A DNA stretch of 15,162 nucleotides, from the NCBI GenBank assembly GCA_013816325.1, contig JACDEP010000010.1, positions 1-15,162 of the forward strand. Reading direction: 5' to 3'. Under the pieces are notes generated by a model. The model was given only the letters and a program-made list of their open reading frames with translations, was not told the origin of the DNA and ran no database searches. The stretch is from Methylotenera sp. Its GTDB lineage: Bacteria > Pseudomonadota > Gammaproteobacteria > Burkholderiales > Methylophilaceae. Positions 7,522 through 14,431 of this stretch are shown in pieces (positions within the stretch are counted from its first letter, which is position 1; each line of letters begins with the position of its first letter). Both the position numbers and the translations under genes were made by a program.

Positions 7522-7549
7522 TTGGCTAAATAATTTTTTAGAGTATATT
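7522..7549 (+). promoter_or_regulatory. Candidate promoter of the CBS-domain gene
   Basis: TTGGCT (7522-7527, 4 of 6 matches to the -35 consensus) and TATATT (7544-7549, 5 of 6 to the -10) are separated by 16 bases and lie about 27 bases before the gene's start codon. The region is AT-rich. Plausible but not proven. Confidence 0.5.
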
Positions 7550-7576
7550 TAAAGTTGCTAAGAGCAGGAGAGCCTT

Positions 7577-8008
7577 ATGAAAACATTACAACAATTGATA
7601 GACAGCAAAAAACACAAAGAAGTCATCTCTATCGCACCTAACCGCCCGGTATTTGATGCTTTGGTAATACTGGCCGAATACAAGATTGGCGCTTTGGCAG
7701 TGATGGAAGATGGCAAACTTGTAGGGATATTTTCCGAGCGGGATTACGCCCGTGAAGTTGTATTACAAGGCCGGTCGTCAAAAACCACGCAGATTAGTGA
7801 AGTGATGACGCACAAAGTGTTATCTGGCAAACCGGATGATACCGTGGATTACGCCATGTCCCTGATGTCAGAAAATCGGATACGCCATTTTCCAGTGGTT
7901 GATGAGGAAAAAGTAGTGGGTATGCTATCAATCGGTGATTTGGTCATGGAAACCATGGCCTACCAAAAAGACCTGATCCGGCAGCTGGAAAGTTATATTA
8001 AAAGCTGA
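7577..8008 (+). CDS. Two-CBS-domain protein
   Basis: Soluble 143-residue protein made of a tandem CBS pair (Bateman module) with no attached enzyme domain. CBS1 covers about residues 10-62 (VFDALVILAEYKIGALAVMEDGKLVGIFSERD in shortened view: AVMEDGKLVGIFSERDYARE), and CBS2 about 75-132 (MTHKVLSGKPDDTVDYAMSL, then RIRHFPVVDEEKVVGMLSIG). Such modules bind adenine nucleotides or related ligands and act as energy or redox sensors, often with an unknown partner. The ATG has an excellent ribosome-binding site, AGGAG (7566-7570), 6 bases upstream. It is the only ordinary-length plus-strand gene here and is divergent from marR. Its partner and ligand cannot be inferred from the neighbours. Confidence 0.9.
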   Translation: MKTLQQLIDSKKHKEVISIAPNRPVFDALVILAEYKIGALAVMEDGKLVGIFSERDYAREVVLQGRSSKTTQISEVMTHKVLSGKPDDTVDYAMSLMSENRIRHFPVVDEEKVVGMLSIGDLVMETMAYQKDLIRQLESYIKS

Positions 8009-8033
8009 TTAGTATTCGAGCCATATTGTGATA

Positions 8034-8055
8034 CCAAAAGGCAACCAGTTTTTGG
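8034..8055. terminator. Weak hairpin between convergent genes
   Basis: CCAAAA (8034-8039) and TTTTGG (8050-8055) can form a 6-bp stem with a 10-base loop between the convergent CBS and cytochrome b561 genes, followed on the plus strand by a T-containing stretch. The stem is short and AT-rich, so terminator function is only possible. Confidence 0.3.
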
Positions 8056-8060
8056 CTTGT

Positions 8061-8573
8061 TTACTCCTTGCTAACAATCATAGCCTTCACTAAATTTTGC
8101 TTCTGCAGTTTAGACATGAGCGCAATCGCTAACAAATGCAATATTACGATACCTTGTAATACATCTGATAAAGCTTTATGTAAGTCTACCGGCCAGTCTT
8201 CTCCCCAGAGCGCATCAGTTCTGCTCACCCAGCCGGATAAAGCCAATAGCGCAATTAGCAGCCACATTAAATAAACAGCCCATTGCCCAAACGGGTTGTG
8301 TCCAGCATATGCCGGGCCTCGCTTATGAAGCAACTCCTTAAAATGTGCTTTAAGGTTGCTGACACGCGGGACATATAATTTAGAAGATGATACTTTGCTG
8401 ATAAATAAGCCATTCACGACACGTAAGCACACCAGCGCCAAGCAGGTATAACCAATGACTCTATGCCAAAAACCGGTGTCATTAAAAAAATTTACGAGTA
8501 CACATAATGCGACTAGCCAGTGCGTTATGCGAATTAAGGCAGTCCAGCTCACGGATTGGTCGTCATGATTCAT
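8061..8573 (-). CDS. Cytochrome b561 family protein
   Basis: Di-heme type inner-membrane cytochrome b (170 residues) of the bacterial b561 / Ni-Fe hydrogenase cytochrome b group. About four transmembrane helices are seen (about 12-30, 36-57, 97-116, 136-152). Likely heme-ligand histidines are His18 (in ITHW), His37 (in FWHRVIGY), His132 (in DLHK) and His146 (in ILHL), the usual arrangement. Such proteins pass electrons from quinol across the membrane to periplasmic partners. It starts 14 bases after the PepSY gene and is the last gene of a group with a PiuC-type hydroxylase and an upstream siderophore receptor, which suggests a role in reducing ferric iron or a ferric siderophore in the periplasm (inference). 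Confidence 0.88.
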   Translation of the reverse strand: MNHDDQSVSWTALIRITHWLVALCVLVNFFNDTGFWHRVIGYTCLALVCLRVVNGLFISKVSSSKLYVPRVSNLKAHFKELLHKRGPAYAGHNPFGQWAVYLMWLLIALLALSGWVSRTDALWGEDWPVDLHKALSDVLQGIVILHLLAIALMSKLQKQNLVKAMIVSKE

Positions 8574-8587
8574 CGCAATAAAATAGT

Positions 8588-8851
8588 TTAGTCTTTAAGA
8601 CCTTCTGCTTTAATGATAGCTAGTGTTTTGGTATCAAAGTAGATTTCAACTTTGTTACCTTCTTTGTTCCTGCCGTACACCTCATAGCAGTTGCCATCTA
8701 CCTTGAATTTTTTGATGCTATAGCCTTCATCTTGCAGGGCTTTTTTGATGGTATCTTCTGATGCCCACTCTTCTTTCGGGTGTACTGGGCAATCCGCAGA
8801 AGCTTGTGCATAAATTGGTAGTAAAGCTAATAATGCAAAAAATATGCGCAT
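8588..8851 (-). CDS. Small periplasmic PepSY-domain protein
   Basis: An 87-residue exported protein: residues 1-19 are a signal peptide with probable cleavage after A-S-A, and the mature part is a single PepSY-like domain (pattern TIKKALQDEGYSIKKFKVDG ... YEVYGRNKEGNKVEIYFD ... IIKAEGL). Two cysteines, Cys21 and Cys55, could form a disulfide in the periplasm. PepSY domains are found in peptidase propeptides and in iron-reductase-related membrane proteins; here the domain stands alone next to a cytochrome b561, a common pairing. It lies 18 bases after the hydroxylase gene and 14 before the cytochrome, so all three are very probably cotranscribed. Its exact role is unknown; a redox or assembly partner of the cytochrome is the best guess. 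Confidence 0.82.
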   Translation of the reverse strand: MRIFFALLALLPIYAQASADCPVHPKEEWASEDTIKKALQDEGYSIKKFKVDGNCYEVYGRNKEGNKVEIYFDTKTLAIIKAEGLKD

Positions 8852-8869
8852 GATGTTTCCTTTTAACGT

Positions 8870-9550
8870 TTAAGTATCCGCCCACATGCGGATGAGATTG
8901 TGATAGTTACCCGTTAGCCTGATCACTGCTGCGGTGTCGCCAATTTGCTGCCGCAAAGTCACAATGGCAGCATCCATATCAAATAGCAGGGTACGTTGTG
9001 CATCTTCGCGGATCATACTTTGTACCCAAAAGAAGCTGGCGAGTCTGGCGCCCTTGGTTACAGGTCGCACATGATGCAAACTAGTACCTGGGTATAACAC
9101 CATATCGCCCGCAGGTAACTTCACTATTTGATGGCCATAGGTATCTTCTACCACTAGCTCACCACCTTCGTAACTTTCGGGGTCGGCAATGAATAAGGTA
9201 CAAGAGATATCGGTACGCACATGCATACCGGAAATCGCATGAGTACGCACTGCGTTATCAATATGTGCGCCAAAATCCATGCCATCACGATACTGATTGA
9301 ATAGCGGTGGATAAATTTTCTTAGGCAATGCCGCTGAAAAGAACAGCGCATTCCTGTTCAAAGCCTTAAGCACTATTAAGCGCGCTGCTTCTGCATCTGC
9401 GGTAGTTTCTGGCAATTGAATGTTGCGTTTAACCTGTGCTGACTGTGTACCAGCCGTGACTTTTCCATCCGCCCAATCCGCTTGCAGCATTAATTGACGC
9501 AAGTGATTAAGCTCTTCAGCATTCAGTACATTAGGTACACGCAGCAACAT
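8870..9550 (-). CDS. piuC: PiuC/YbiX-type Fe(II)/2-oxoglutarate dioxygenase (PKHD-type hydroxylase)
   Basis: Cytoplasmic non-heme iron, 2-oxoglutarate-dependent oxygenase of the PKHD (prolyl 4-hydroxylase-like) family, often encoded beside catecholate-siderophore receptors (E. coli ybiX beside fiu; Pseudomonas piuC beside piuA). In the 226 residues the iron ligands His96 and Asp98 (FGAHIDN) and His159 (SLHHV) are visible, with Arg169 (KGARLASFFWVQSMIR) as the likely 2-oxoglutarate-binding residue. Length equals the family's 225-226. The ATG has AAGG about 8 bases upstream. It follows the receptor gene after a terminator, so it may have its own promoter. The natural substrate is not established for the family; modification of an iron-siderophore is a reasonable guess. 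Confidence 0.92.
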   Translation of the reverse strand: MLLRVPNVLNAEELNHLRQLMLQADWADGKVTAGTQSAQVKRNIQLPETTADAEAARLIVLKALNRNALFFSAALPKKIYPPLFNQYRDGMDFGAHIDNAVRTHAISGMHVRTDISCTLFIADPESYEGGELVVEDTYGHQIVKLPAGDMVLYPGTSLHHVRPVTKGARLASFFWVQSMIREDAQRTLLFDMDAAIVTLRQQIGDTAAVIRLTGNYHNLIRMWADT

Positions 9551-9594
9551 AATATGACCTTACAAACACATTAAAAAAAACAGACACTCAGAAA

Positions 9595-9620
9595 AAGTCA
9601 TGAGGGCTAACTCATGACTT
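9595..9620 (-). terminator. Intrinsic terminator of the siderophore-receptor gene
   Basis: AAGTCATGAG (9595-9604) and CTCATGACTT (9611-9620) form a perfect 10-bp stem with a 6-base loop. On the minus strand the stem is followed by a run of T residues (complement of 9592-9596). It lies 17 bases beyond the receptor stop codon, so most receptor transcripts should end here, before the hydroxylase gene. Confidence 0.85.
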
Positions 9621-9637
9621 CTTAACTTGCTACAAGT

Positions 9638-11881
9638 TTAAAACTTATACTCAGTCGTGATAATGGCTTGTCTGCGATTACCGGGTACCGTAAAGCCACC
9701 ATTGTCATAGATTGAATCGTAATAAACTTTATCGAACAGGTTTTTAACATTCAACCGAACCGCCCATTTTTTTGCTTCATATGCTGCCATAGCGTCCCAA
9801 CGTGTATAGCCGGGTAATGTATTGGGTTTAAATTCGCCATTTACAAAAGTAGCTCCAGCATTTGCGGCAGACGGCTGGTAACCAAAACGTTCGCCTTTAG
9901 ATTCAAAGCCACCACCGATTTTCCAATTACCTGCAATCTTATAAGTCGACCACATATTGAAGGTCATTGGTGGCGTATTACGCGCACGCTCTCCTTTGAA
10001 TCTTGGATCCGCATTCGTCACTACCCCGGTAGCAGAAACATTTTCAGCCACTTCTAATATTTTGGCATCCATAAAAGCTAGGCCACCAAACACTTCCCAA
10101 TTGTCTGTTACCTTTCCTGCAACTTCGAATTCCAAACCATCAGTTCTACGTTTTTTTGTAAGTATCGCATTATTGGTCGCCGCTTCGAGGTCTGTATTGC
10201 GTTCCCAGTCTTTAGTAGTGCGATACAGCGCGGTTCGGAATGTAAAGTCTCCATCCAAGAATAGCCATTTAGCTCCCAATTCTACTGTTTTACTTCTTTC
10301 CGGAGGCTGCGGTTTTGCAGATAATTGATACAAGTCAGCAGTAGGGCTAAATGAATCGCTATAACTCACATAGTAGTGACTGTCTGGGGTTTGATGCCAT
10401 GAAAGACCTGTGCGATAACTATTTTCGCCATAACTTAATTTAGGAGAAGTCAGGCTGGAATAATTCGCACGCATTTCATCACGACGAAGCCCTACTAATA
10501 AATCCCAGTTTTTTACGAATTCAATCGTGTCTTGCGCATAGACAGCATAGTTATCTGCTTCATACTCGGTAGCTGGACCAGACACTGTAGAATGACGTTT
10601 GTAAAATACCCCATTTGCCGCTATCGCATTAGTCAATGGTACACCCGTTAAATTTCCATAAGATTGCCCAGTTACTGCGTTATAGCCTTGCAAAGCTTGT
10701 CTTTTTGAATCTTCTTTTAAATACTCTAGACCCGCAAGAAAGTGGTTTTTCATTCCCGCAATATCAAATTGGGTACTGAAATCAGATTGAATAGTATCGG
10801 TTACATATTCTGATTGACGTGTCGTATTACCATTAGACCCCCCAGTACCAGTCGCTGTTGGATCTAGAGGACGTGGCGTTGCAGCCCAATAAGCACGTTC
10901 GTACTGGGCATGCCTTACTTGAGTACGTAATTGGGTATCTTCAGTAAACTTGTGTGTGAATATACCTGTTGTTACCCGTGTATCACTCTCGTCAAAATTA
11001 CGATCTGTACCCCAAAAAGTACCATCATCTAAATTAGCAGTATTAATCGGCTTTTTGTTTACAAAACTAATACCGTAATCTGGCACATCGCGCGTTTGCG
11101 TATAAACATGATTCAAGAAGAATTCATTATTCGTACCGATCCCCCTGCCAAAACTAAGTGCAATCCCTTTACGGTCCAAGCCAGGTCTATCATTGTTCGC
11201 AGGATTTTCCCGGTACGTCTCTTCAGACCGGTCCATGACATTGATACGAATCGCTGTGGTCTCACCCAATTTTTTATTGAAGTCACCGGTAAATTGGTGG
11301 TAATCATATTCTCCCAAGCTGCCACTAATCGTGTTGCTATCTTGCAACTCTGCCATCTTAGTGACTTGGTTGATCACCCCGCCAGCTTGACCGCGGCCGA
11401 ACAACATTGCAGCTGACCCGCGTAGTACGTCCACTTGTTCCAAATTAAAGGTTTCGCGATAGTATTGTGCAGTGTCACGGATTCCATCTAAATAGATATC
11501 ACCGAATGTATAGAAACCACGGAGATTAAAGTTATCACCGCCGCGACCACCTTCAGCCGCATTGAAAGTTAAGCCGGAAACATTGCGTAATGCTTCCCGC
11601 AATGAACTTACCTGCTGATCCTGCATCAAGTCATGCGTTAATGTTGTGATTGCCTGTGGAATATCCTGCGGATCTTCCAACACTTTACCCACACGGGTTT
11701 TTGTGGCTTGATAACCATCCGTAATTACTTGCACCTGTGCTTTAACATTCACTTCTTCCAGCTCTTGCGTTGGCGCCGCAGGAATGGCTACTTCAGCCAT
11801 CACGTTAAAAGATTGTATGGCAAGGATCACTGCCAAATAAACAGACTTCTGCCTCAGTTTTTTATAATGCGTTTGTTTCAT
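9638..11881 (-). CDS. TonB-dependent catecholate siderophore receptor (Fiu-like)
   Basis: Outer-membrane beta-barrel receptor (747 residues) that imports a ferric siderophore using energy from TonB-ExbB-ExbD. Residues 1-29 form a signal peptide ending V-M-A. A possible TonB box lies at E-E-V-N-V. The plug domain (about 58-190) has the motifs DIPQAITTLTHDLM, NLRGFYTFGDIYLDGIRD, RETFNLEQVDVLRG and GRGQAGGVINQVTK, closely resembling Fiu/CirA-type catecholate receptors. The barrel ends with the outer-membrane signature E-Y-K-F. Length matches Fiu (about 760). The ATG has a GGGAG ribosome-binding site about 6 bases upstream (minus-strand reading of 11889-11893). The neighbouring piuC-type gene and the tonB operon agree with this role. 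The exact siderophore cannot be read from the sequence. Confidence 0.92.
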   Translation of the reverse strand: MKQTHYKKLRQKSVYLAVILAIQSFNVMAEVAIPAAPTQELEEVNVKAQVQVITDGYQATKTRVGKVLEDPQDIPQAITTLTHDLMQDQQVSSLREALRNVSGLTFNAAEGGRGGDNFNLRGFYTFGDIYLDGIRDTAQYYRETFNLEQVDVLRGSAAMLFGRGQAGGVINQVTKMAELQDSNTISGSLGEYDYHQFTGDFNKKLGETTAIRINVMDRSEETYRENPANNDRPGLDRKGIALSFGRGIGTNNEFFLNHVYTQTRDVPDYGISFVNKKPINTANLDDGTFWGTDRNFDESDTRVTTGIFTHKFTEDTQLRTQVRHAQYERAYWAATPRPLDPTATGTGGSNGNTTRQSEYVTDTIQSDFSTQFDIAGMKNHFLAGLEYLKEDSKRQALQGYNAVTGQSYGNLTGVPLTNAIAANGVFYKRHSTVSGPATEYEADNYAVYAQDTIEFVKNWDLLVGLRRDEMRANYSSLTSPKLSYGENSYRTGLSWHQTPDSHYYVSYSDSFSPTADLYQLSAKPQPPERSKTVELGAKWLFLDGDFTFRTALYRTTKDWERNTDLEAATNNAILTKKRRTDGLEFEVAGKVTDNWEVFGGLAFMDAKILEVAENVSATGVVTNADPRFKGERARNTPPMTFNMWSTYKIAGNWKIGGGFESKGERFGYQPSAANAGATFVNGEFKPNTLPGYTRWDAMAAYEAKKWAVRLNVKNLFDKVYYDSIYDNGGFTVPGNRRQAIITTEYKF

Positions 11882-12082
11882 TGTATTGCTCCCAGATGAT
11901 GATTTATTGGCTGGCTAACTGAGCAGTACTCACTGGCTGGCTGATTGATTATTGATTGATATAGTATTCAACAACTTTATAACCCTTAATTCATTTACTA
12001 CCTATCACTTACCATTTAGATTCCCTATGCTCAAGCTATCGAAGCATTGCATCATTAATAGGGCATGTCAGTTGCACCTAAA
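11882..12082. other. Leader region of the receptor gene with short repeats
   Basis: This gap between exbD and the receptor gene holds no credible ORF. It contains two copies of TGGCTGGCT (11908-11916 and 11934-11942, 26 bases apart) and tandem tetranucleotides GATTGATT (11943-11950) and ATTGATTGAT (11951-11960). The segment GCTGGCTAACT (11910-11920) is identical to half of the marR operator. A weak minus-strand promoter, TTAAGG - 17 bases - TACTAT, lies upstream of the repeats. CCCTAT (12023-12028) and ATAGGG (12058-12063) form a 6-bp inverted repeat downstream of exbD. No Fur box as good as the hemP one is visible. Confidence 0.5.
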
Positions 12083-12502
12083 TTATTTTGGTTCGCTTAA
12101 AAAGCCTAATTTGGTAATACCAGCGCTTTGAGCATCCGCCATTACTTCAGCTAATAACTGATAACGTGTTTCTTTATCAGCGCGTATATGCAGCTCCGGT
12201 TGCGGTTTCTGTGTAGAAATTTGCTGCAGTTTTGTTTTCAGTTCACCCTGCTCCATAGATGCGTCATTCCAATACATCTTGCCGGTACCGTCTATCGATA
12301 TTGAAACTACTTCGGGTTTTTCCGGCAATGGCTGACTGCTAGCCTGCGGCAAATCAATCTTCACTGCATGCGTCAATAACGGTGCGGTTATGATGAATAT
12401 CACCAGCAATACCAACAGCACATCGACTAGTGGTGTGGTATTAATTTCGGACATTGGGGTTGAATGGTTTGTAGCTCCAATGCCTTTAGCTGAACCTATC
12501 AT
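12083..12502 (-). CDS. exbD: ExbD, TonB-system proton channel subunit
   Basis: Inner-membrane partner of ExbB (139 residues) that uses the proton motive force to energise TonB. After a short cytoplasmic N-terminus come the signature SEINTTPLVDVLLVLLVIF with the essential membrane aspartate Asp27, one transmembrane helix (about 24-44), and a periplasmic domain. Its ATG overlaps the exbB stop as ATGA (12499-12502), so translation is coupled. It is the last gene of the hemP-tonB-exbB-exbD group and should be Fur-regulated with it. It is paralogous to TolR at 856-1251, but its neighbours mark it as ExbD. Confidence 0.94.
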   Translation of the reverse strand: MIGSAKGIGATNHSTPMSEINTTPLVDVLLVLLVIFIITAPLLTHAVKIDLPQASSQPLPEKPEVVSISIDGTGKMYWNDASMEQGELKTKLQQISTQKPQPELHIRADKETRYQLLAEVMADAQSAGITKLGFLSEPK

Positions 12503-13236
12503 ACTGTCACCTCAACTACATGAACCGTGTCTTTTGTATTACGCACTTTAGTCACGTCAATCTTAGTGTTGATTACGGCGCCGGTAGTGAGTAGCGTATG
12601 CAGCTCATCAGCAAAATGTTCTACACTACTAATAAGTATGCGGTTATTACGCACCAGGGCGTTGTAAGCCAGTACGGCGGGAATCGCAACTGCCAAGCCC
12701 AGTGCTGTCATGATCAAGGCTTCACCGACAGGACCAGCCACTTTATCTAATGTCGCCTGACCGCTTTGGCTGATACTGGCTAAAGCATGGTAAATACCCC
12801 AAACGGTACCGAATAGACCAACGAATGGGGAGACACTACCTACCGACGCAAGCACAGTTAGGCCTCGTTCCATTTCAGCATTTTCTTCAGCGATACTACG
12901 GTTCATAACGCGCGCCACAAACTCATCTTTACTGCTCATGTCATTATTATTGGCTTGTTGCAGATAATGCTCCGCCGCGGCAATGGCACGTTTTGCCAAG
13001 CGCGACGCTGCATTGCTGCCATCTTGTTTAATAGCCACTGCCAGATTTCCTGCACTCCAGAATTGCTGGCTATAAGCCTGAATTGCCTTGTGTGCCTGCA
13101 AAGCACCATAAGCTTTCGTCACAATCAAATACCAGCTGGTAACTGACATTACTATTAGAATAGTAGCCACTGTCATTGAAACGAGGCCACCCGCCGTAAT
13201 GAATTGCAGGCCGTTAAATTCGTAGCTGTTTTGCAT
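12499..13236 (-). CDS. exbB: ExbB, TonB-system proton channel subunit
   Basis: MotA/TolQ/ExbB-family inner-membrane protein (245 residues) forming the pentameric motor that drives TonB. Transmembrane helices are at about 15-38, 125-150 and 170-190; the family segments SVSPFVGLFGTVWGI and MTALGLAVAIPAVLAYN are intact. A 28-residue hydrophilic C-terminal tail rich in Thr, Lys and Val follows the last cytoplasmic helix and is not a strongly conserved part of the family. The gene begins 28 bases after tonB and overlaps exbD by 4 bases. It resembles TolQ at 1291-1971, but context assigns it to TonB. Confidence 0.94.
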   Translation of the reverse strand: MQNSYEFNGLQFITAGGLVSMTVATILIVMSVTSWYLIVTKAYGALQAHKAIQAYSQQFWSAGNLAVAIKQDGSNAASRLAKRAIAAAEHYLQQANNNDMSSKDEFVARVMNRSIAEENAEMERGLTVLASVGSVSPFVGLFGTVWGIYHALASISQSGQATLDKVAGPVGEALIMTALGLAVAIPAVLAYNALVRNNRILISSVEHFADELHTLLTTGAVINTKIDVTKVRNTKDTVHVVEVTV

Positions 13237-13264
13237 CTTTAATCCTTAACTTTCAAATTTATGT

Positions 13265-14050
13265 CTATTTACTCTCTAGTGAGAATTTTACTGGTACCAA
13301 TACGCTAGCGCTTAAAGGCTGGTTGTTGCGCTTAGCGGGAACGAACTGCCATTTCTTCACTGCCTCTATTGCGGCATCATCCAGACGGTTGAACCCGCTA
13401 CTGGTTTCAAGCTGTACGTCTTCTGCTTCGCCCTTGGTCGAAACAATGACCTTCAATAAAACGCGGCCTTGTTCGCCGGCACGGCGAGACATGGAAGGAT
13501 AATCAGGTGCCGGATTATGCAGGTAAGCTGCACCAAATTTAGGCGGTTCAATCACAGGTTCTGGTTCAGCTTTTGCTGGTGCATGTTCAACCAATTCTTT
13601 AGGCTTGACAGTTACTTGAGGTGCTGGAAAAGTTGGAGGAGTTTGAACAAGAGACTCAATAGGCTCAGCGACTGGCTCATTTGCAACTGGTAAAGGTGTG
13701 GGCAATTGTTTAACTATCGGTTTCTTTGCCACTTGTTGCTTTACTGTGGGTTTAGTGGGAGTTTGCTGCAAAGGGTCAATTTCAGGTTCAGGTGATGGCT
13801 CGCTAACCAAGTTCACCATCATTGGAGGTAATACATCTTTTACTATCGGCAAGGTATCACTACTGTTTTTTAACCATATGGCTGCGGAAATATGCACCAG
13901 CACGACTAAAACCATCAACAAATACGAAGGCTGCTTAGTAGACGTGTCGTAATGGCTTGAGGGTGTGATCATCCAGCTCAGTATGCTTACCTCGCTAACG
14001 GGTGCATTGTCAAAAGATACATTGGTCATTAATTTCAGATTTGGCTTCAT
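13265..14050 (-). CDS. tonB: TonB, energy transducer for outer-membrane transport
   Basis: Periplasm-spanning protein (261 residues) that carries energy from ExbB-ExbD to receptors such as the Fiu-like one in this window. It has a single membrane anchor at residues 43-60 with the conserved His53, a Pro/Glu/Lys-rich spacer (about 70-170), and a C-terminal TonB domain (about 175-261) with YPSMSRRAGEQGRVLLKVIV and AAIEAVKKWQFVPAKRNNQP. The start at 14050 has AGGA (minus-strand reading of 14058-14061) 7 bases upstream, so the roughly 40-residue cytoplasmic extension before the anchor appears real; classical TonB has only about a dozen residues there. It starts 28 bases after hemP and belongs to the Fur-controlled operon. 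Confidence 0.94.
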   Translation of the reverse strand: MKPNLKLMTNVSFDNAPVSEVSILSWMITPSSHYDTSTKQPSYLLMVLVVLVHISAAIWLKNSSDTLPIVKDVLPPMMVNLVSEPSPEPEIDPLQQTPTKPTVKQQVAKKPIVKQLPTPLPVANEPVAEPIESLVQTPPTFPAPQVTVKPKELVEHAPAKAEPEPVIEPPKFGAAYLHNPAPDYPSMSRRAGEQGRVLLKVIVSTKGEAEDVQLETSSGFNRLDDAAIEAVKKWQFVPAKRNNQPLSASVLVPVKFSLESK

Positions 14051-14078
14051 CGCGCTATCCTATATGTCAGTTTGCACT

Positions 14079-14252
14079 TCATTTGGTTAGAATCAACTTG
14101 CCTTGATTGGTCAATCGCAAGCGGTATTCACCGCCCGCATGGGAGATAACGAGCTCCCTAGTACCAGTGAAAAGTAATTCACTGCTAATGCTTTTACTTA
14201 CAGCACCTGTTACCAACTCTTGCGAATCAGAATTCTCAAATGCGCTGGACAT
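14079..14252 (-). CDS. hemP: HemP/HmuP-type hemin uptake protein
   Basis: Small protein of the HemP family (57 residues from the chosen ATG). The C-terminal signature is clear: LLFTGTRELVISHAGGEYRL followed by RLTNQGKLILTK, the usual family end. Homologues (HmuP) act as co-regulators, with Fur, of heme-receptor genes in other proteobacteria; here no heme receptor is in the window. I prefer the ATG at 14250-14252; an in-frame GTG at 14289-14291 would add 13 residues but lies only 11 bases from the Fur box, leaving little room for a promoter. Neither start has a clear ribosome-binding site. It is the first gene of hemP-tonB-exbB-exbD. Confidence 0.88.
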   Translation of the reverse strand: MSSAFENSDSQELVTGAVSKSISSELLFTGTRELVISHAGGEYRLRLTNQGKLILTK

Positions 14253-14302
14253 GAATATGTTTTTGGATTTTAGTGTATGCAATGTAATCACCGTTATTGA
14301 AT

Positions 14303-14321
14303 GATAATGATAACAATTATC
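14303..14321. promoter_or_regulatory. Fur box upstream of hemP-tonB-exbB-exbD
   Basis: GATAATGATAACAATTATC matches 17 of 19 positions of the classical Fur consensus (GATAATGATAATCATTATC). A wider inverted repeat, ATGATAAT (14301-14308) with ATTATCAT (14316-14323), surrounds it. It lies just upstream of hemP on the minus strand, so the operon should be repressed by Fur when iron is plentiful. It is about 220 bases from pqqA and probably does not control that gene. Confidence 0.92.
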
Positions 14322-14380
14322 ATTTACTTAGTCAACTACGGAAAACCTGTTCAAATATATAAATGCTTACGTAAATTTAC

Positions 14381-14431
14381 TCATGATTTATGCAGCTTGT
14401 ACTCATGAAAATAACTAAGGTCTATTCATGA
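14381..14431. promoter_or_regulatory. Three evenly spaced TCATGA palindromes upstream of pqqA
   Basis: TCATGA occurs at 14381-14386, 14403-14408 and 14426-14431, that is, every 22-23 bases or about two helical turns. The first two share the longer form ACTCATGA. Such phased palindromes can be operator sites for a dimeric regulator, here possibly for pqqA. The third overlaps the start codon of the possible leader ORF. Function is inferred only from spacing and position. Confidence 0.4.

Noticed and set aside
11943..11960. GATT-rich tract as a Fur box for the receptor gene
   Set aside because: It lacks the inverted-repeat structure and matches the Fur consensus poorly compared with 14303-14321.
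14301..14408. Plus-strand ORF of about 35 codons starting in the Fur box
   Set aside because: It has no ribosome-binding site, its first codons are the Fur operator itself, and the product is unremarkable.
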